From: JAHEIJ01 sp040235565
Lineage (GTDB): Bacteria > Pseudomonadota > Gammaproteobacteria > UBA6429 > Thiohalophilaceae
Length of the DNA stretch: 54,132 nt
Assembly (NCBI GenBank): GCA_040235565.1
Contig: JBECLA010000087.1
Span: 1-54,132 of the forward strand
Reading direction: 5' to 3'
Numbering within the stretch: position 1 is the stretch's first letter; each line of letters opens with the position of its first letter. Position numbers and translations under genes: made by a program. This document shows positions 1-8,183 of this stretch, piece after piece. The notes beneath the pieces are model-generated. The model saw nothing but the letters and a program-made list of their open reading frames with translations. It had not been told where the DNA came from and did no database searches.

Positions 1-791
1 CCTTCCCCTTCCTCACGGGAAATGATCATCTTGAAATGCGGGCGGGGGCGTAAATGCCGTCCGACCTTGAGCAACATGATATCGTCCAGCTGGTAGTTTC
101 GGGTGGAACGGTGCTGCCACATATCCACCAGCTTTTGTGAATACGCCTGGTCGGTCAGAAAACAACACCCACCGGCAGGGGTGGCGTAGTCCGTAAAACC
201 GTAGGACCGGGCGAGCGCCATTTGCGGTTTGCGACTGCGTCCGCTGAAGTCATACAGCCTGTCACGGCTGACCCATCCCTCACGCTCCGGCAGGGTAGGG
301 GGCAGATGTTTGGCACACAGTGGCCGCAACAGTAAATCACCCGCGCCGGATTCACGCTGGACCACCGGCATGGTGTCCTTGCGCTGCGACATGGGCCGTT
401 GCCCCATCACTTCACCGGTAATAATGAAATCAAACCCGTTGGCCTGGATCCATTCATGGGCCTTGCGCACCATGAAGCCTTTGCAGTCGAGACACGGATT
501 CATATTCTGGCCATAACCATGTTTCGGGTGCAGCAACACATCCTTGTACTCCTCGATCACGTCCACAATATGTAACTTGATACCCAGCTGCTCCGCGACC
601 CAGAGGGCATTATTGCGTTTGGGTTTTTTGCGATCCTTGTTGCGAATGGCGTGGGTATGCCCTTCGACACAAAACCCGGTAAAAAAATTGATGCCCTCCA
701 CATGGACGCCCTGTTCCATGATAACCCTGGTGGCTAACATGGAATCGAGGCCCCCGGAAATCAGAGACACCGCCTTGTGTTGCATTGACAT
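1..791 (-). CDS. PP-loop ATPase, tRNA thiolation-type enzyme (partial, C-terminus outside window)
   Basis: About 263 codons are visible; the reading frame is still open at the left edge. An SGGLDS PP-loop (residues 12-17 from the ATG at 791) marks an N-type ATP pyrophosphatase that adenylates its substrate, as in MnmA and ThiI. A CxxC pair in NPCLDC and a further Cys pair in PAGGCC resemble the sulfur-handling cysteines of tRNA thiouridylases. Genes like this are often annotated as 5-methylaminomethyl-2-thiouridylate methyltransferase, but the real substrate is not known. There is no clear ribosome binding site; an in-frame ATG at 785 and a TTG upstream are other possible starts. It follows the unknown gene at 883-1461 by 91 bases on the same strand and may be co-transcribed with it. 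Fold assignment is confident; exact function is not. Confidence 0.8.
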   Translation of the reverse strand, partial: MSMQHKAVSLISGGLDSMLATRVIMEQGVHVEGINFFTGFCVEGHTHAIRNKDRKKPKRNNALWVAEQLGIKLHIVDVIEEYKDVLLHPKHGYGQNMNPCLDCKGFMVRKAHEWIQANGFDFIITGEVMGQRPMSQRKDTMPVVQRESGAGDLLLRPLCAKHLPPTLPEREGWVSRDRLYDFSGRSRKPQMALARSYGFTDYATPAGGCCFLTDQAYSQKLVDMWQHRSTRNYQLDDIMLLKVGRHLRPRPHFKMIISREEGE

Positions 792-882
792 GGATTTACG
801 ACCGGAATTCAAAGCTGTGACAGGAAACCCCTAGGATAGCAAATCCGGCCCGGACTGGACATGGCGGGCATTACCGACGGGT

Positions 883-1461
883 TTAATGGCGGGTGGTTTT
901 TTGTTTGCGATCCAGCATCACTGGCTGACCACTGGTCTGGCGCACCACTTCAGCATACGCCTGGCGGCTGGCGGTGTCCTGCCACAGCTCATAGGCCTGG
1001 ACAGGTAACAGGCCGGTGGTCTGCTGGCCCAGCACTCGAATCGCCTGCAGGGTATCCATGGCGGCGACAAATTCCGCCGCCAGATGGGCGAACAGATCCG
1101 CGGTCTTGCTCAGGCTTTCTGCCAGATTCTGATAGGCGCTGCGCCCCAGGCGAACATAATAGCTCACCCGCACCCGGCGCCTTTCCGCGCGGCGGGGAAA
1201 CAGGCCCGAATAAAGCAAACATTGATCCCCCACATCTCGCAGGGCTTCGCTACGCTGGGGCTGGGAATGTTGAAACGCCTCCAGAAAATCGAGGGCCAAA
1301 ATTCGCTGCGTCATCTCCGGCCGTCGCAAGTACCGCATCAAGGTGAAGACCAGGTAACTTTCCAGTTCCTCATCCAGCTGCACCCCTGCAAGGCTTCCCG
1401 CTTCTGCTACCAGGGTTTGCCATTGGGAGATGTTTCCCGGTTGTTCCAGGATTCTGCGCAT
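883..1461 (-). CDS. conserved-looking hypothetical protein, 192 aa
   Basis: I do not recognise this family. The frame stays open upstream to 1614, but the ATG at 1461 has a good AGGAGA ribosome binding site 7 bases before it, so I start there (MRRILEQ). The protein looks soluble and mostly helical, without signal peptide or membrane segment. A central stretch around residues 75-115 is rich in Arg and aromatic residues (FPRRAERRRVRVSYYVRLG), and the C-terminal tail is basic (DRKQKTTRH). Such basic patches would suit nucleic acid or ribosome contact, but this is only inference. It is divergent from glyQ and lies upstream of the PP-loop gene on the same strand. Confidence 0.7.
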   Translation of the reverse strand: MRRILEQPGNISQWQTLVAEAGSLAGVQLDEELESYLVFTLMRYLRRPEMTQRILALDFLEAFQHSQPQRSEALRDVGDQCLLYSGLFPRRAERRRVRVSYYVRLGRSAYQNLAESLSKTADLFAHLAAEFVAAMDTLQAIRVLGQQTTGLLPVQAYELWQDTASRQAYAEVVRQTSGQPVMLDRKQKTTRH

Positions 1462-1644
1462 ATCGCTACTCTCCTGTTCTGCCAACGCATCAGCAGGTTG
1501 CTTCAGACCACTAAGGGCTAAACCTATACTGATAGTAAACGCGTAATCACTCCGCTGAACAAGCTTGTTATTCCAAAAATTTGTGTTCTCACAAAGACTT
1601 CCGGCCTTCCTCAAGTCATTAATGCGTCTTGAGGCACAGGAAAC

Positions 1645-1673
1645 AGGACGTCAGCAACGACCGCCGCTATAAT
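1645..1673 (+). promoter_or_regulatory. probable glyQS promoter
   Basis: A perfect TATAAT lies at 1668-1673, followed by the GC-rich stretch GTGCGC. Seventeen bases upstream is AGGACG, a poor -35 with 3 of 6 matches, so the call rests on the -10 element. It lies about 40 bases before the glyQ start. Confidence 0.45.
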
Positions 1674-1710
1674 GTGCGCTCTTTTTGGTACAGCAAGAGA
1701 AGGCAACAGA

Positions 1711-2643
1711 TTGAGTCCCAAAACGCACAAACCCGATGTCTCGACCTTTCAGGGACTGATCCTCGCCCTGCAGCAATATTGGGCGGAACGCGGCTGCGTC
1801 ATCATGCAACCCTACGACATGGAAATGGGCGCCGGCACCTTCCACACGGCAACCTATATTCGTGCCATCGGCCCGGAACCCTGGGCCGCGGCCTATGTGC
1901 AGCCGTCACGTCGACCGACGGATGGTCGCTATGGTGAAAACCCCAACCGCCTGCAACACTATTATCAGTTTCAGGTGGTGATCAAACCCTCACCACTCGA
2001 TATCCAGGACCTGTATCTGGATTCCCTCAAAATGCTGGGGCTGGATCCCCTGGAGCATGATATCCGGTTTGTGGAAGACAACTGGGAGTCACCCACTCTG
2101 GGAGCATGGGGCCTGGGCTGGGAAGTCTGGCTAAACGGCATGGAAGTCACCCAGTTTACCTATTTCCAGCAGGTGGGGGGACTGGATTGCCGCCCGGTCA
2201 CCGGTGAAATTACCTATGGCCTGGAGCGGATTGCCATGTACCTGCAGGGCGTTGCCAGCGTGTTTGATCTGGTATGGGCCGATGGCCCCCTGGGCCGTAT
2301 CACCTACGGCGATGTGTATCACCAGAATGAGGTGGAACAATCCGCGTATAACTTTGAACACGCGGATGTGAATTTTCTGTTCCAGCAATTTGACCACTGT
2401 GAAGCCGAAAGTCAGAAACTGATCGCGGCCGCCCTGCCGTTACCCGCATACGAACAGGTCCTCAAGGCCTCACACACGTTTAATTTGCTGGATGCCAGGC
2501 ATGCCATTTCCGTGACCGAGCGCCAGCGCTTTATCCTGCGAGTGCGCAATCTGGCCCGGGCCGTGGCGGAAAGCTATTACGCCTCGCGCGAAGCACTGGG
2601 CTTTCCCATGTTGCAGAGCGCGCGCAAGGAGGCTGCTTCATGA
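1711..2643 (+). CDS. glyQ: glycyl-tRNA synthetase, alpha subunit
   Basis: GlyQ is the catalytic subunit of the bacterial alpha2beta2 glycyl-tRNA synthetase, which charges tRNA-Gly in the cytoplasm. The protein shows the family's N-terminal TFQGLILALQQYWAERGC, then MQPYDMEMGAGTFH and the RYGENPNRLQHYYQFQV block of class II synthetases. I choose the TTG start at 1711 because a GAGAAGG ribosome binding site sits 7 bases before it; it gives 310 aa, close to the usual 300-315. The open frame extends to 1672, but that extension covers the -10 promoter element and is unlikely to be translated. The stop overlaps the glyS start as ATGA, so the two subunits are translationally coupled. Confidence 0.97.
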   Translation: MSPKTHKPDVSTFQGLILALQQYWAERGCVIMQPYDMEMGAGTFHTATYIRAIGPEPWAAAYVQPSRRPTDGRYGENPNRLQHYYQFQVVIKPSPLDIQDLYLDSLKMLGLDPLEHDIRFVEDNWESPTLGAWGLGWEVWLNGMEVTQFTYFQQVGGLDCRPVTGEITYGLERIAMYLQGVASVFDLVWADGPLGRITYGDVYHQNEVEQSAYNFEHADVNFLFQQFDHCEAESQKLIAAALPLPAYEQVLKASHTFNLLDARHAISVTERQRFILRVRNLARAVAESYYASREALGFPMLQSARKEAAS

Positions 2644-4709
2644 GCAAGGATTTGCTGATCGAAATCGGTACCGAAGAGCTGCCTCCCAAGGCGCTGAAGA
2701 AACTGTCGCAGGCATTCCTGCTTGGCGTCAAGAACGGACTGGAAAAGGCAGAGCTAACGACTGGTGACATCACACCGTTTGCTTCACCCCGTCGCCTCGC
2801 CCTGCTGGTCAGGAATCTGGCCGAGCAAACGCCGCACAAAATCATCGAACGTCGGGGTCCGGCCTTACAGGCCGCCTACGGTGAAGACGGCTGTCCCACC
2901 CAGGCGGCGACTGGGTTTGCCCGTTCCTGTGGGGTCGAGGTCGAAGATCTCGACAAGCTGGAAACCGATAAGGGCAGCTGGCTGAGGTACAAAACCGAGC
3001 AGCCCGGCCAGGCCACCACTGAACTGATACCCCAGCTGGTTTCTGCTGCACTGGAGGCACTGCCGATCCCCAAACGGATGCGCTGGGGTGATCTGGAGGC
3101 CCAGTTTGTTCGACCGGTGCACTGGCTGGTGCTGTTATTCGGCGACACCGTGATTGATGCCGAATTGCTCAGCGTCAGGGCAGGGCGCACCAGCTATGGC
3201 CACCGCTTCCACCATCCCGAGGCAATCGAAATTCCTGTCCCGTCGGAATACGAGGTCTTGCTGGAAAGTGAAGGCAAGGTGATCGCCGATTTTGAGCGGC
3301 GCGCCACCACGGTCCGGGCGCAAGTCGAGTCGCTGGCGATGGAACTCAAAGGGCAGGCAGTCATTGATCCCGCCTTGCTGGAGGAGGTGACCGCCATGGT
3401 CGAATGGCCTGTCGCCGTGGCTGGCCAGTTTGAAGAACGCTTTCTCGCCGTGCCGCAGGAAGCACTGATCTCCACCATGGCCGCTAACCAGAAATATTTC
3501 CATCTGGTGGATCAGCAACACAAACTCATGCCGTACTTCATTACCATCAGCAATATTGAAAGCCGGAACGAAGCCAGGGTCAGGGAAGGAAATGAACGGG
3601 TGATTCGCCCCCGTTTCGCCGATGCGGAATTTTTCTGGAACCAGGATCGCAAACAACGGCTCGATACCCGCCTTGAGCAACTCAAATCCGTCGTCTTTCA
3701 ACAACAACTGGGCACGCTGTTTGACAAGACCCAACGGGTCGCCCAGCTGGCCGCCAGCATTGCCACCCAGCTCGGGGCAGACAAGCAACAGGCCGTACGG
3801 GCAGCGGAACTCAGCAAGTGCGATCTTCTCACCGAGATGGTCGGTGAGTTTCCCAACCTGCAGGGGGTCATGGGGCGCTATTATGCCCAGCATGATGGTG
3901 AAGTCGCTGCCGTTGCCGACGCCATCGACCAGCATTACCGACCGCGCTTTTCCGGTGATGTTTTGCCGCAAGGACCCGTCAGCCAGGCCGTCGCGCTGGC
4001 CGATCGGCTAGACACTCTGCTGGGGATCTTTGCCATTGGCCAGTTGCCTACCGGGGACAAGGATCCCTATGCCTTACGCCGCGCCGCGCTGGGCGTCTTG
4101 CGGATCATGATTGAGAACAATCTGGATCTGGATTTACACCAGCTACTCTCCCTGGCCGCACACCATTATGATGCTGTAGTGAAAGCGGACAAAGCTGTTG
4201 ACGCGGTCATGGATTTCATTCTGGATCGCCTGCGCGCCTATTATCAGGAACAGGGCATACGTCTGGATGTACTTGACGCGGTGACGGCCCTGAAACCGGT
4301 GCGTCCGGTCGATATCAACAGGCGCATTCAGGCGGTCAATGTCTTCCGCCAATTGCCCGAGGCTGAAAGCCTTGCGGCGGCGAACAAACGCAGCGGCAAC
4401 ATTCTGAAAAAAATCGAGGGGACCTTGCCCGCCACCATTAACCCTGAATTGTTGACTGAAACCGCGGAACAAAACCTCTATAAGGCCCTGACAAGGTTAA
4501 CCGATCAGGTCCGACCCATGCTGGCCGACGGTAACTATGAGCCCGCATTACAGCAGCTCGCCGATCTCCGCCAGCCGGTCGACCTTTTCTTTGATGACGT
4601 TATGGTAATGGTCGATGACACGCAACTGCGGGATAACCGCATCGCCTTGCTGAACCGGCTCCATGGGCTGTTCCTCGAGGTCGCCGACATATCCCGACTC
4701 CAGAACTGA
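2640..4709 (+). CDS. glyS: glycyl-tRNA synthetase, beta subunit
   Basis: GlyS is the tRNA-binding partner of GlyQ in the alpha2beta2 enzyme. At 689 aa it has the standard length. Family blocks include the N-terminal LLIEIGTEELPPKAL, FASPRRLALLV near residue 45, and the HD-type RNA-binding region with MGRYYAQHDGE around residue 415. The C-terminal anticodon-binding part includes VDLFFDDVMVM near residue 645. The ATG overlaps the glyQ stop by 4 bases. No frameshift or missing segment is visible. Confidence 0.97.
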   Translation: MSKDLLIEIGTEELPPKALKKLSQAFLLGVKNGLEKAELTTGDITPFASPRRLALLVRNLAEQTPHKIIERRGPALQAAYGEDGCPTQAATGFARSCGVEVEDLDKLETDKGSWLRYKTEQPGQATTELIPQLVSAALEALPIPKRMRWGDLEAQFVRPVHWLVLLFGDTVIDAELLSVRAGRTSYGHRFHHPEAIEIPVPSEYEVLLESEGKVIADFERRATTVRAQVESLAMELKGQAVIDPALLEEVTAMVEWPVAVAGQFEERFLAVPQEALISTMAANQKYFHLVDQQHKLMPYFITISNIESRNEARVREGNERVIRPRFADAEFFWNQDRKQRLDTRLEQLKSVVFQQQLGTLFDKTQRVAQLAASIATQLGADKQQAVRAAELSKCDLLTEMVGEFPNLQGVMGRYYAQHDGEVAAVADAIDQHYRPRFSGDVLPQGPVSQAVALADRLDTLLGIFAIGQLPTGDKDPYALRRAALGVLRIMIENNLDLDLHQLLSLAAHHYDAVVKADKAVDAVMDFILDRLRAYYQEQGIRLDVLDAVTALKPVRPVDINRRIQAVNVFRQLPEAESLAAANKRSGNILKKIEGTLPATINPELLTETAEQNLYKALTRLTDQVRPMLADGNYEPALQQLADLRQPVDLFFDDVMVMVDDTQLRDNRIALLNRLHGLFLEVADISRLQN

Positions 4710-4767
4710 CCGCACGACCTGTTCGAAGCATTGCCATGCAGATAATTCACTACACCATAGCAGACCT

Positions 4768-5097
4768 ATGAATCACGATTCTTATCAAGCCATGCTCGAA
4801 GCCGTGCAGGCTTTTCACGACAAGCATGATTTCAAGCGCACCGGCGGCGAAGAACTGACCTATCGGATTGCCCTGATGGCCGAGGAGCTGGGCGAGATTT
4901 CTTCCTGTGTTACCAAGGGCAAGGACAAGCAGGCGCTGGCCGAAGAGGTGGCGGATCTGTTTATTCTGTTAATCGGCACCGCCATTGCCGCAGACTTTGA
5001 TCTCAATGCCGCCTTCTGGGCCAAAATGGACAAAATCATGCAGCGCGAATCGAAAATGGTGAATGGCCGCATTCGTGTGTCTGAATTTCGTGACTAG
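4768..5097 (+). CDS. MazG-like nucleotide pyrophosphohydrolase
   Basis: This 109-aa protein carries the all-alpha NTP pyrophosphohydrolase signature: EELGE near residue 37 and AEEVADL near residue 57, which together give the EExxE...ExxD metal-binding pattern of MazG and related enzymes. The family cleaves NTPs or dNTPs to NMP and pyrophosphate, often as house-cleaning. The single short domain suggests a dimer like other MazG-like proteins; the substrate cannot be told from sequence. I start at ATG 4768, where the homology begins; the frame runs further up through the glyS end without similarity. It lies between glyS and gmhB and is probably in the same transcript. Confidence 0.85.
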   Translation: MNHDSYQAMLEAVQAFHDKHDFKRTGGEELTYRIALMAEELGEISSCVTKGKDKQALAEEVADLFILLIGTAIAADFDLNAAFWAKMDKIMQRESKMVNGRIRVSEFRD

Positions 5098-5132
5098 CAC
5101 AAGCCGTTAGAAACTGTCGTAATTCACTTGCC

Positions 5133-5678
5133 ATGAAACTCATCATTCTGGATCGAGACGGGGTGATCAATGAAGACTCGGACGCGTATATCAAATCGCC
5201 CGAGGAGTTCATTCCCTTGCCGGGTAGCCTGGAGGCCATTGCCCGACTGAAACAGGCAGGTTATACCGTTGCCATCGCCACCAACCAGTCCGGCATTGCG
5301 CGCGGCTACTACGATGAAACCACGCTTGCCGCCATGCATGAAAAGCTGGCGCGATTGCTTGCTCAGCATGGTGGTGCGATTGATTACATCGCCTATTGTC
5401 CTCATGGACCAGATGACCATTGTTCCTGTCGTAAACCGTTGCCGGGCCTGTTAAATGAAATCAGCGAACACTTCAAAACCGATCTGGATAATGTTCCCAT
5501 GATTGGCGACTCCCTGCGTGACATCCAGGCCGCCCGCAGTGTGGGGGGCGATCCGGTTCTGGTTCAAACCGGCAAAGGCGCGCGTACCCTCGATACAGCA
5601 TCGGCGGAACTGCAACATGTCCCCGTCTATGCAAACCTGGCCAAAGCGGTTGATGCCATACTCGAATCAGCCAAATGA
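5133..5678 (+). CDS. gmhB: D-glycero-beta-D-manno-heptose-1,7-bisphosphate 7-phosphatase
   Basis: GmhB is the HAD-family phosphatase that removes the 7-phosphate in ADP-heptose synthesis for the lipopolysaccharide inner core. The nucleophile motif LDRDG (D7 and D9) is at the N-terminus, and ATNQSGIARG (residues 49-58) holds the second HAD motif. The zinc-binding set C89, H91, C97 and C99 in the CPHGPDDHCSC block is complete. MIGDSLRDIQAA gives the final motif. At 181 aa the length is normal. Its last codons overlap the acyltransferase start (ATGA), as in many related genomes where glyS, gmhB and plsC are neighbours. Confidence 0.95.
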   Translation: MKLIILDRDGVINEDSDAYIKSPEEFIPLPGSLEAIARLKQAGYTVAIATNQSGIARGYYDETTLAAMHEKLARLLAQHGGAIDYIAYCPHGPDDHCSCRKPLPGLLNEISEHFKTDLDNVPMIGDSLRDIQAARSVGGDPVLVQTGKGARTLDTASAELQHVPVYANLAKAVDAILESAK

Positions 5679-6403
5679 ATCTCATGCAATATCTCAAGTC
5701 TCTTGTTTTCAGCCTTTTTATGATCATCACCACGATGGTCTTCTCCACCACGGCCTTGTTATTGTTGCCCCTGCCTTTCCGGGTCCGTTATGGCTATGTG
5801 CGCTGGTTTGCGGTCTGGAATGTATGGTTACTGAAATCCCTGTGCGGTCTGCGTTACCTGATCGAAGGCCAGGAAAATATCCCCGGCGACACCTCGATTA
5901 TCTTTTCCAAACATCAATCCACCTGGGAAACCATGGCCCTGCAGTTGATCTTTCCACCGCAAACATTTGTGGTGAAACGCGAACTAATGTGGGTGCCTTT
6001 TTTTGGCTGGGGCCTGGCGGTACTCAAACCGATTGCGATCAAGCGCGGCACCGGTCGCAGTGCCATCAAGCAGGTGGTGCGACAGGGGATCGAACGACTC
6101 AAGGCCGGCATCTGGGTGGTGATTTTTCCGGAAGGGACGCGGGTCAGACCGGGACAACGCGTTCGCTATAAGCTGGGGGGCGCGATCCTGGCGGCCCAAA
6201 GTGGTTACCCGGTCGTACCCGTTGCCCATAATTCCGGCGAATACTGGCCCAAGAAACAATTTCTCAAAAAACCCGGCACCATCCGGATCGTCATCGGCCC
6301 CCCCATTGCCGCCAAAGATCGCAAGCCGGAAGAGATCCTGGCCGAGGCCGAAACCTGGATCGAATCCACCATGGACCGGATCAGTCAGTCCCCCGCCAAA
6401 TAA
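5675..6403 (+). CDS. plsC: 1-acyl-sn-glycerol-3-phosphate acyltransferase (PlsC family)
   Basis: PlsC moves an acyl chain to the 2-position of lysophosphatidic acid at the inner membrane, giving phosphatidic acid. The 242-aa protein has an N-terminal hydrophobic segment (about residues 10-32), the catalytic block HQSTWE (H80 to E85), the substrate block GTGRSA near residue 125 and the FPEGTR motif at 151-156. The catalytic motif is HX4E rather than the textbook HX4D; this form is common in the gmhB-linked subfamily and I do not read it as damage. It overlaps gmhB by 4 bases. Specificity for lysophosphatidic acid is inferred from the family. Confidence 0.9.
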   Translation: MNLMQYLKSLVFSLFMIITTMVFSTTALLLLPLPFRVRYGYVRWFAVWNVWLLKSLCGLRYLIEGQENIPGDTSIIFSKHQSTWETMALQLIFPPQTFVVKRELMWVPFFGWGLAVLKPIAIKRGTGRSAIKQVVRQGIERLKAGIWVVIFPEGTRVRPGQRVRYKLGGAILAAQSGYPVVPVAHNSGEYWPKKQFLKKPGTIRIVIGPPIAAKDRKPEEILAEAETWIESTMDRISQSPAK

Positions 6404-6436
6404 CCTTTATTTAATAGAGTGTAAACTGGCGATCAT

Positions 6437-6465
6437 TTAAACATATTCGATTTTACTGATATACT
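6437..6465 (+). promoter_or_regulatory. probable fbp promoter
   Basis: TTAAAC (3 of 6 matches to the -35) and TATACT (5 of 6 to the -10) are separated by 17 bases. The -10 is followed by GCGCGCCC, a very GC-rich discriminator of the kind associated with growth-rate and ppGpp control. The same TATACTGCGCGCC string occurs in the ATP synthase promoter at 32976. Confidence 0.5.
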
Positions 6466-6543
6466 GCGCGCCCTTTGCTTGCTGCTGCACCCCTGGCTGC
6501 GCGACAAGCTCGCGATATTCAATTCAATGTAGAGGCTATTTCC

Positions 6544-7581
6544 ATGCAAGACGGACGCATTACCATCACGCAGTTCATCATTGAAGAACAGCGCCACATT
6601 AAAGACGCGACCGGAGACTTTACTTCCCTCCTGAACGATGTCGTGACTGCCTGCAAGGTGATTTCCAATCTGGTAAACCACGGGGCACTGGTGGGGGTCC
6701 TGGGCGCCGCCGGGACTGAAAACGTCCAGGGTGAAGACCAGAAGAAAATGGATGTGATTTCCAACGACGTCTTCCTCCAGTCCAATGAATGGGCCGGCCA
6801 TTTAGCCGCCATGGCGTCAGAAGAAATGGATGAGGTCTATCCCATCCCTGAAAAATACCCGCGCGGTAAGTACTTACTGACATTTGATCCCCTGGACGGA
6901 TCTTCCAACATTGACGTGAATGTCTCCGTCGGCACAATCTTCTCAATTCTGCGTTGCCCGGGCGAGTGCAAGGCTCATCCCTCTGCCGATGGTTTTCTTC
7001 AGCCAGGTACCGAACAGGTCTGTGCCGGCTATGCCCTGTATGGGCCGTCAACCATGATGGTACTGACCACGGGTAACGGTGTGAACGGCTTTACGCTGGA
7101 TCAAAACATCGGCGAATTTATCCTCACTCATCCCAACATGACGATCCCGGCCGATACCCGTGAATTCGCCATCAATGCCTCGAATATGCGTCACTGGGAA
7201 ACGCCGGTAAAACGCTACGTCGATGAGTGCCTGGCCGGAAAAGAAGGCCCACGGGAAGATGATTTCAACATGCGCTGGATCGCGTCCATGGTCGCGGAGG
7301 TCCATCGCATCCTCACCCGTGGCGGGATCTTCATGTATCCCATTGATGAAAAAATGAAAGCCAAGGGAACGGCCGGCAAATTACGCCTCATGTACGAAGC
7401 CAATCCCATGTCCTTCATTATTGAACAAGCAGGTGGGGCCAGCTCGACTGGCCGTGAACGCATCATGGAAATCAAGCCCGGTGATCTGCATCAACGGGTG
7501 CCGGTCATTCTGGGCTCAAAAAATGAAGTCGAGCGCGTCGTCGGTTACCACAAGGAAATGGACGCCGACGCAGCGGCTTGA
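6544..7581 (+). CDS. fbp: fructose-1,6-bisphosphatase, class I
   Basis: Fbp hydrolyses fructose-1,6-bisphosphate to fructose-6-phosphate in gluconeogenesis, and in the Calvin cycle where that is present. The metal site is clear: E93 and E94 in ASEEMDEVYP, and DPLDGSSNID beginning at residue 115. The start at ATG 6544 (MQDGRITITQF) fits the family and has an AGAGG about 9 bases upstream; the longer open frame is not needed. The protein is 345 aa. It is preceded by its own promoter and followed by a strong terminator, so it is probably monocistronic. No Calvin-cycle gene is nearby, so a link to carbon fixation is not shown. Confidence 0.95.
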   Translation: MQDGRITITQFIIEEQRHIKDATGDFTSLLNDVVTACKVISNLVNHGALVGVLGAAGTENVQGEDQKKMDVISNDVFLQSNEWAGHLAAMASEEMDEVYPIPEKYPRGKYLLTFDPLDGSSNIDVNVSVGTIFSILRCPGECKAHPSADGFLQPGTEQVCAGYALYGPSTMMVLTTGNGVNGFTLDQNIGEFILTHPNMTIPADTREFAINASNMRHWETPVKRYVDECLAGKEGPREDDFNMRWIASMVAEVHRILTRGGIFMYPIDEKMKAKGTAGKLRLMYEANPMSFIIEQAGGASSTGRERIMEIKPGDLHQRVPVILGSKNEVERVVGYHKEMDADAAA

Positions 7582-7607
7582 GTCTTGCGTAACAACCTGG
7601 CCAATAC

Positions 7608-7632
7608 AGCCCGGCCAAGCCGGGCTTTTTTT
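7608..7632 (+). terminator. Rho-independent terminator of fbp
   Basis: A perfect 8-bp GC-rich stem, AGCCCGGC / GCCGGGCT, with a 3-base loop is followed by a run of seven T. It begins 26 bases after the fbp stop. Its T-run overlaps the stop codon of the convergent gene at 7631-8050. Confidence 0.9.
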
Positions 7633-8050
7633 ATAACAGATTCCGCGGCGCAAACTCCTTGGCCGCGGGCAAGGTCTCACTGTATTTAACGGCGTTGGAT
7701 AAAATTACGTCAGCGCGGGTGGGACCAAAATAGTCACAGGCACTCATGTAGGCATGATGAATGCAGTGCTGCATGTCGTTGATACTGATGGCTACCTGCA
7801 GGTTGTCGGTATACCCCATGATCCAGGAATTCAATCGCTGTCTTTCCACCAGAGAAGATAAGCTGAGTGATACCTGGGTACGCACCGTTTGGCGCAGCTT
7901 ATTTGTTATCTTGGGGTCAATCGCCTCAAGCTGGCGTAGAAAATTTGACAAAACACTTTCAAACACTTCTGTAGCTGCATTCTTCTGTTCAACAGTCAGT
8001 ACTTCTTGTGCCTCGGCATTTGCTTCAGCCTGATTACTTGCACTTATCAT
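7631..8050 (-). CDS. hypothetical protein, 139 aa
   Basis: I do not recognise this protein. It begins with an Ala/Glu-rich stretch (about residues 5-30), then a helical region with QLEAIDPKITNKLRQTVRTQ near residue 40. The middle holds RLNSWIMGYTDN, and the C-terminal part has MQHCIHHAYMSACDYFGPTR around residues 90-115. There is no signal peptide or membrane segment. The start codon has only a weak GGAA upstream. The stop codon lies in the T-tract of the fbp terminator, so the gene converges tightly with fbp. It is downstream of the ammonium transporter on the same strand after a 133-base gap, where I see no clear terminator; shared transcription is possible. Confidence 0.6.
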   Translation of the reverse strand: MISASNQAEANAEAQEVLTVEQKNAATEVFESVLSNFLRQLEAIDPKITNKLRQTVRTQVSLSLSSLVERQRLNSWIMGYTDNLQVAISINDMQHCIHHAYMSACDYFGPTRADVILSNAVKYSETLPAAKEFAPRNLL

Positions 8051-8183
8051 AATTAGCTAATTCCAGTTTTATTCTCTCTCAACCCAAATGGGTCCTAAAC
8101 ACGTTGCTTGTGTTATTCAATGTCGATTGTTTAGCAAAACTTCATATACACCTTCTTTTTGACATTTCGGTTAAATAAACACA

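Noticed and set aside
3135..3971. 278-codon open frame opposite glyS
   Set aside because: It lies fully antisense to a well-conserved gene, has no ribosome binding site and resembles no family.
5754..5772. HX4E for HX4D as a broken catalytic motif in the acyltransferase
   Set aside because: The HQSTWE form is usual in this gmhB-linked subfamily, and the other motifs are intact.
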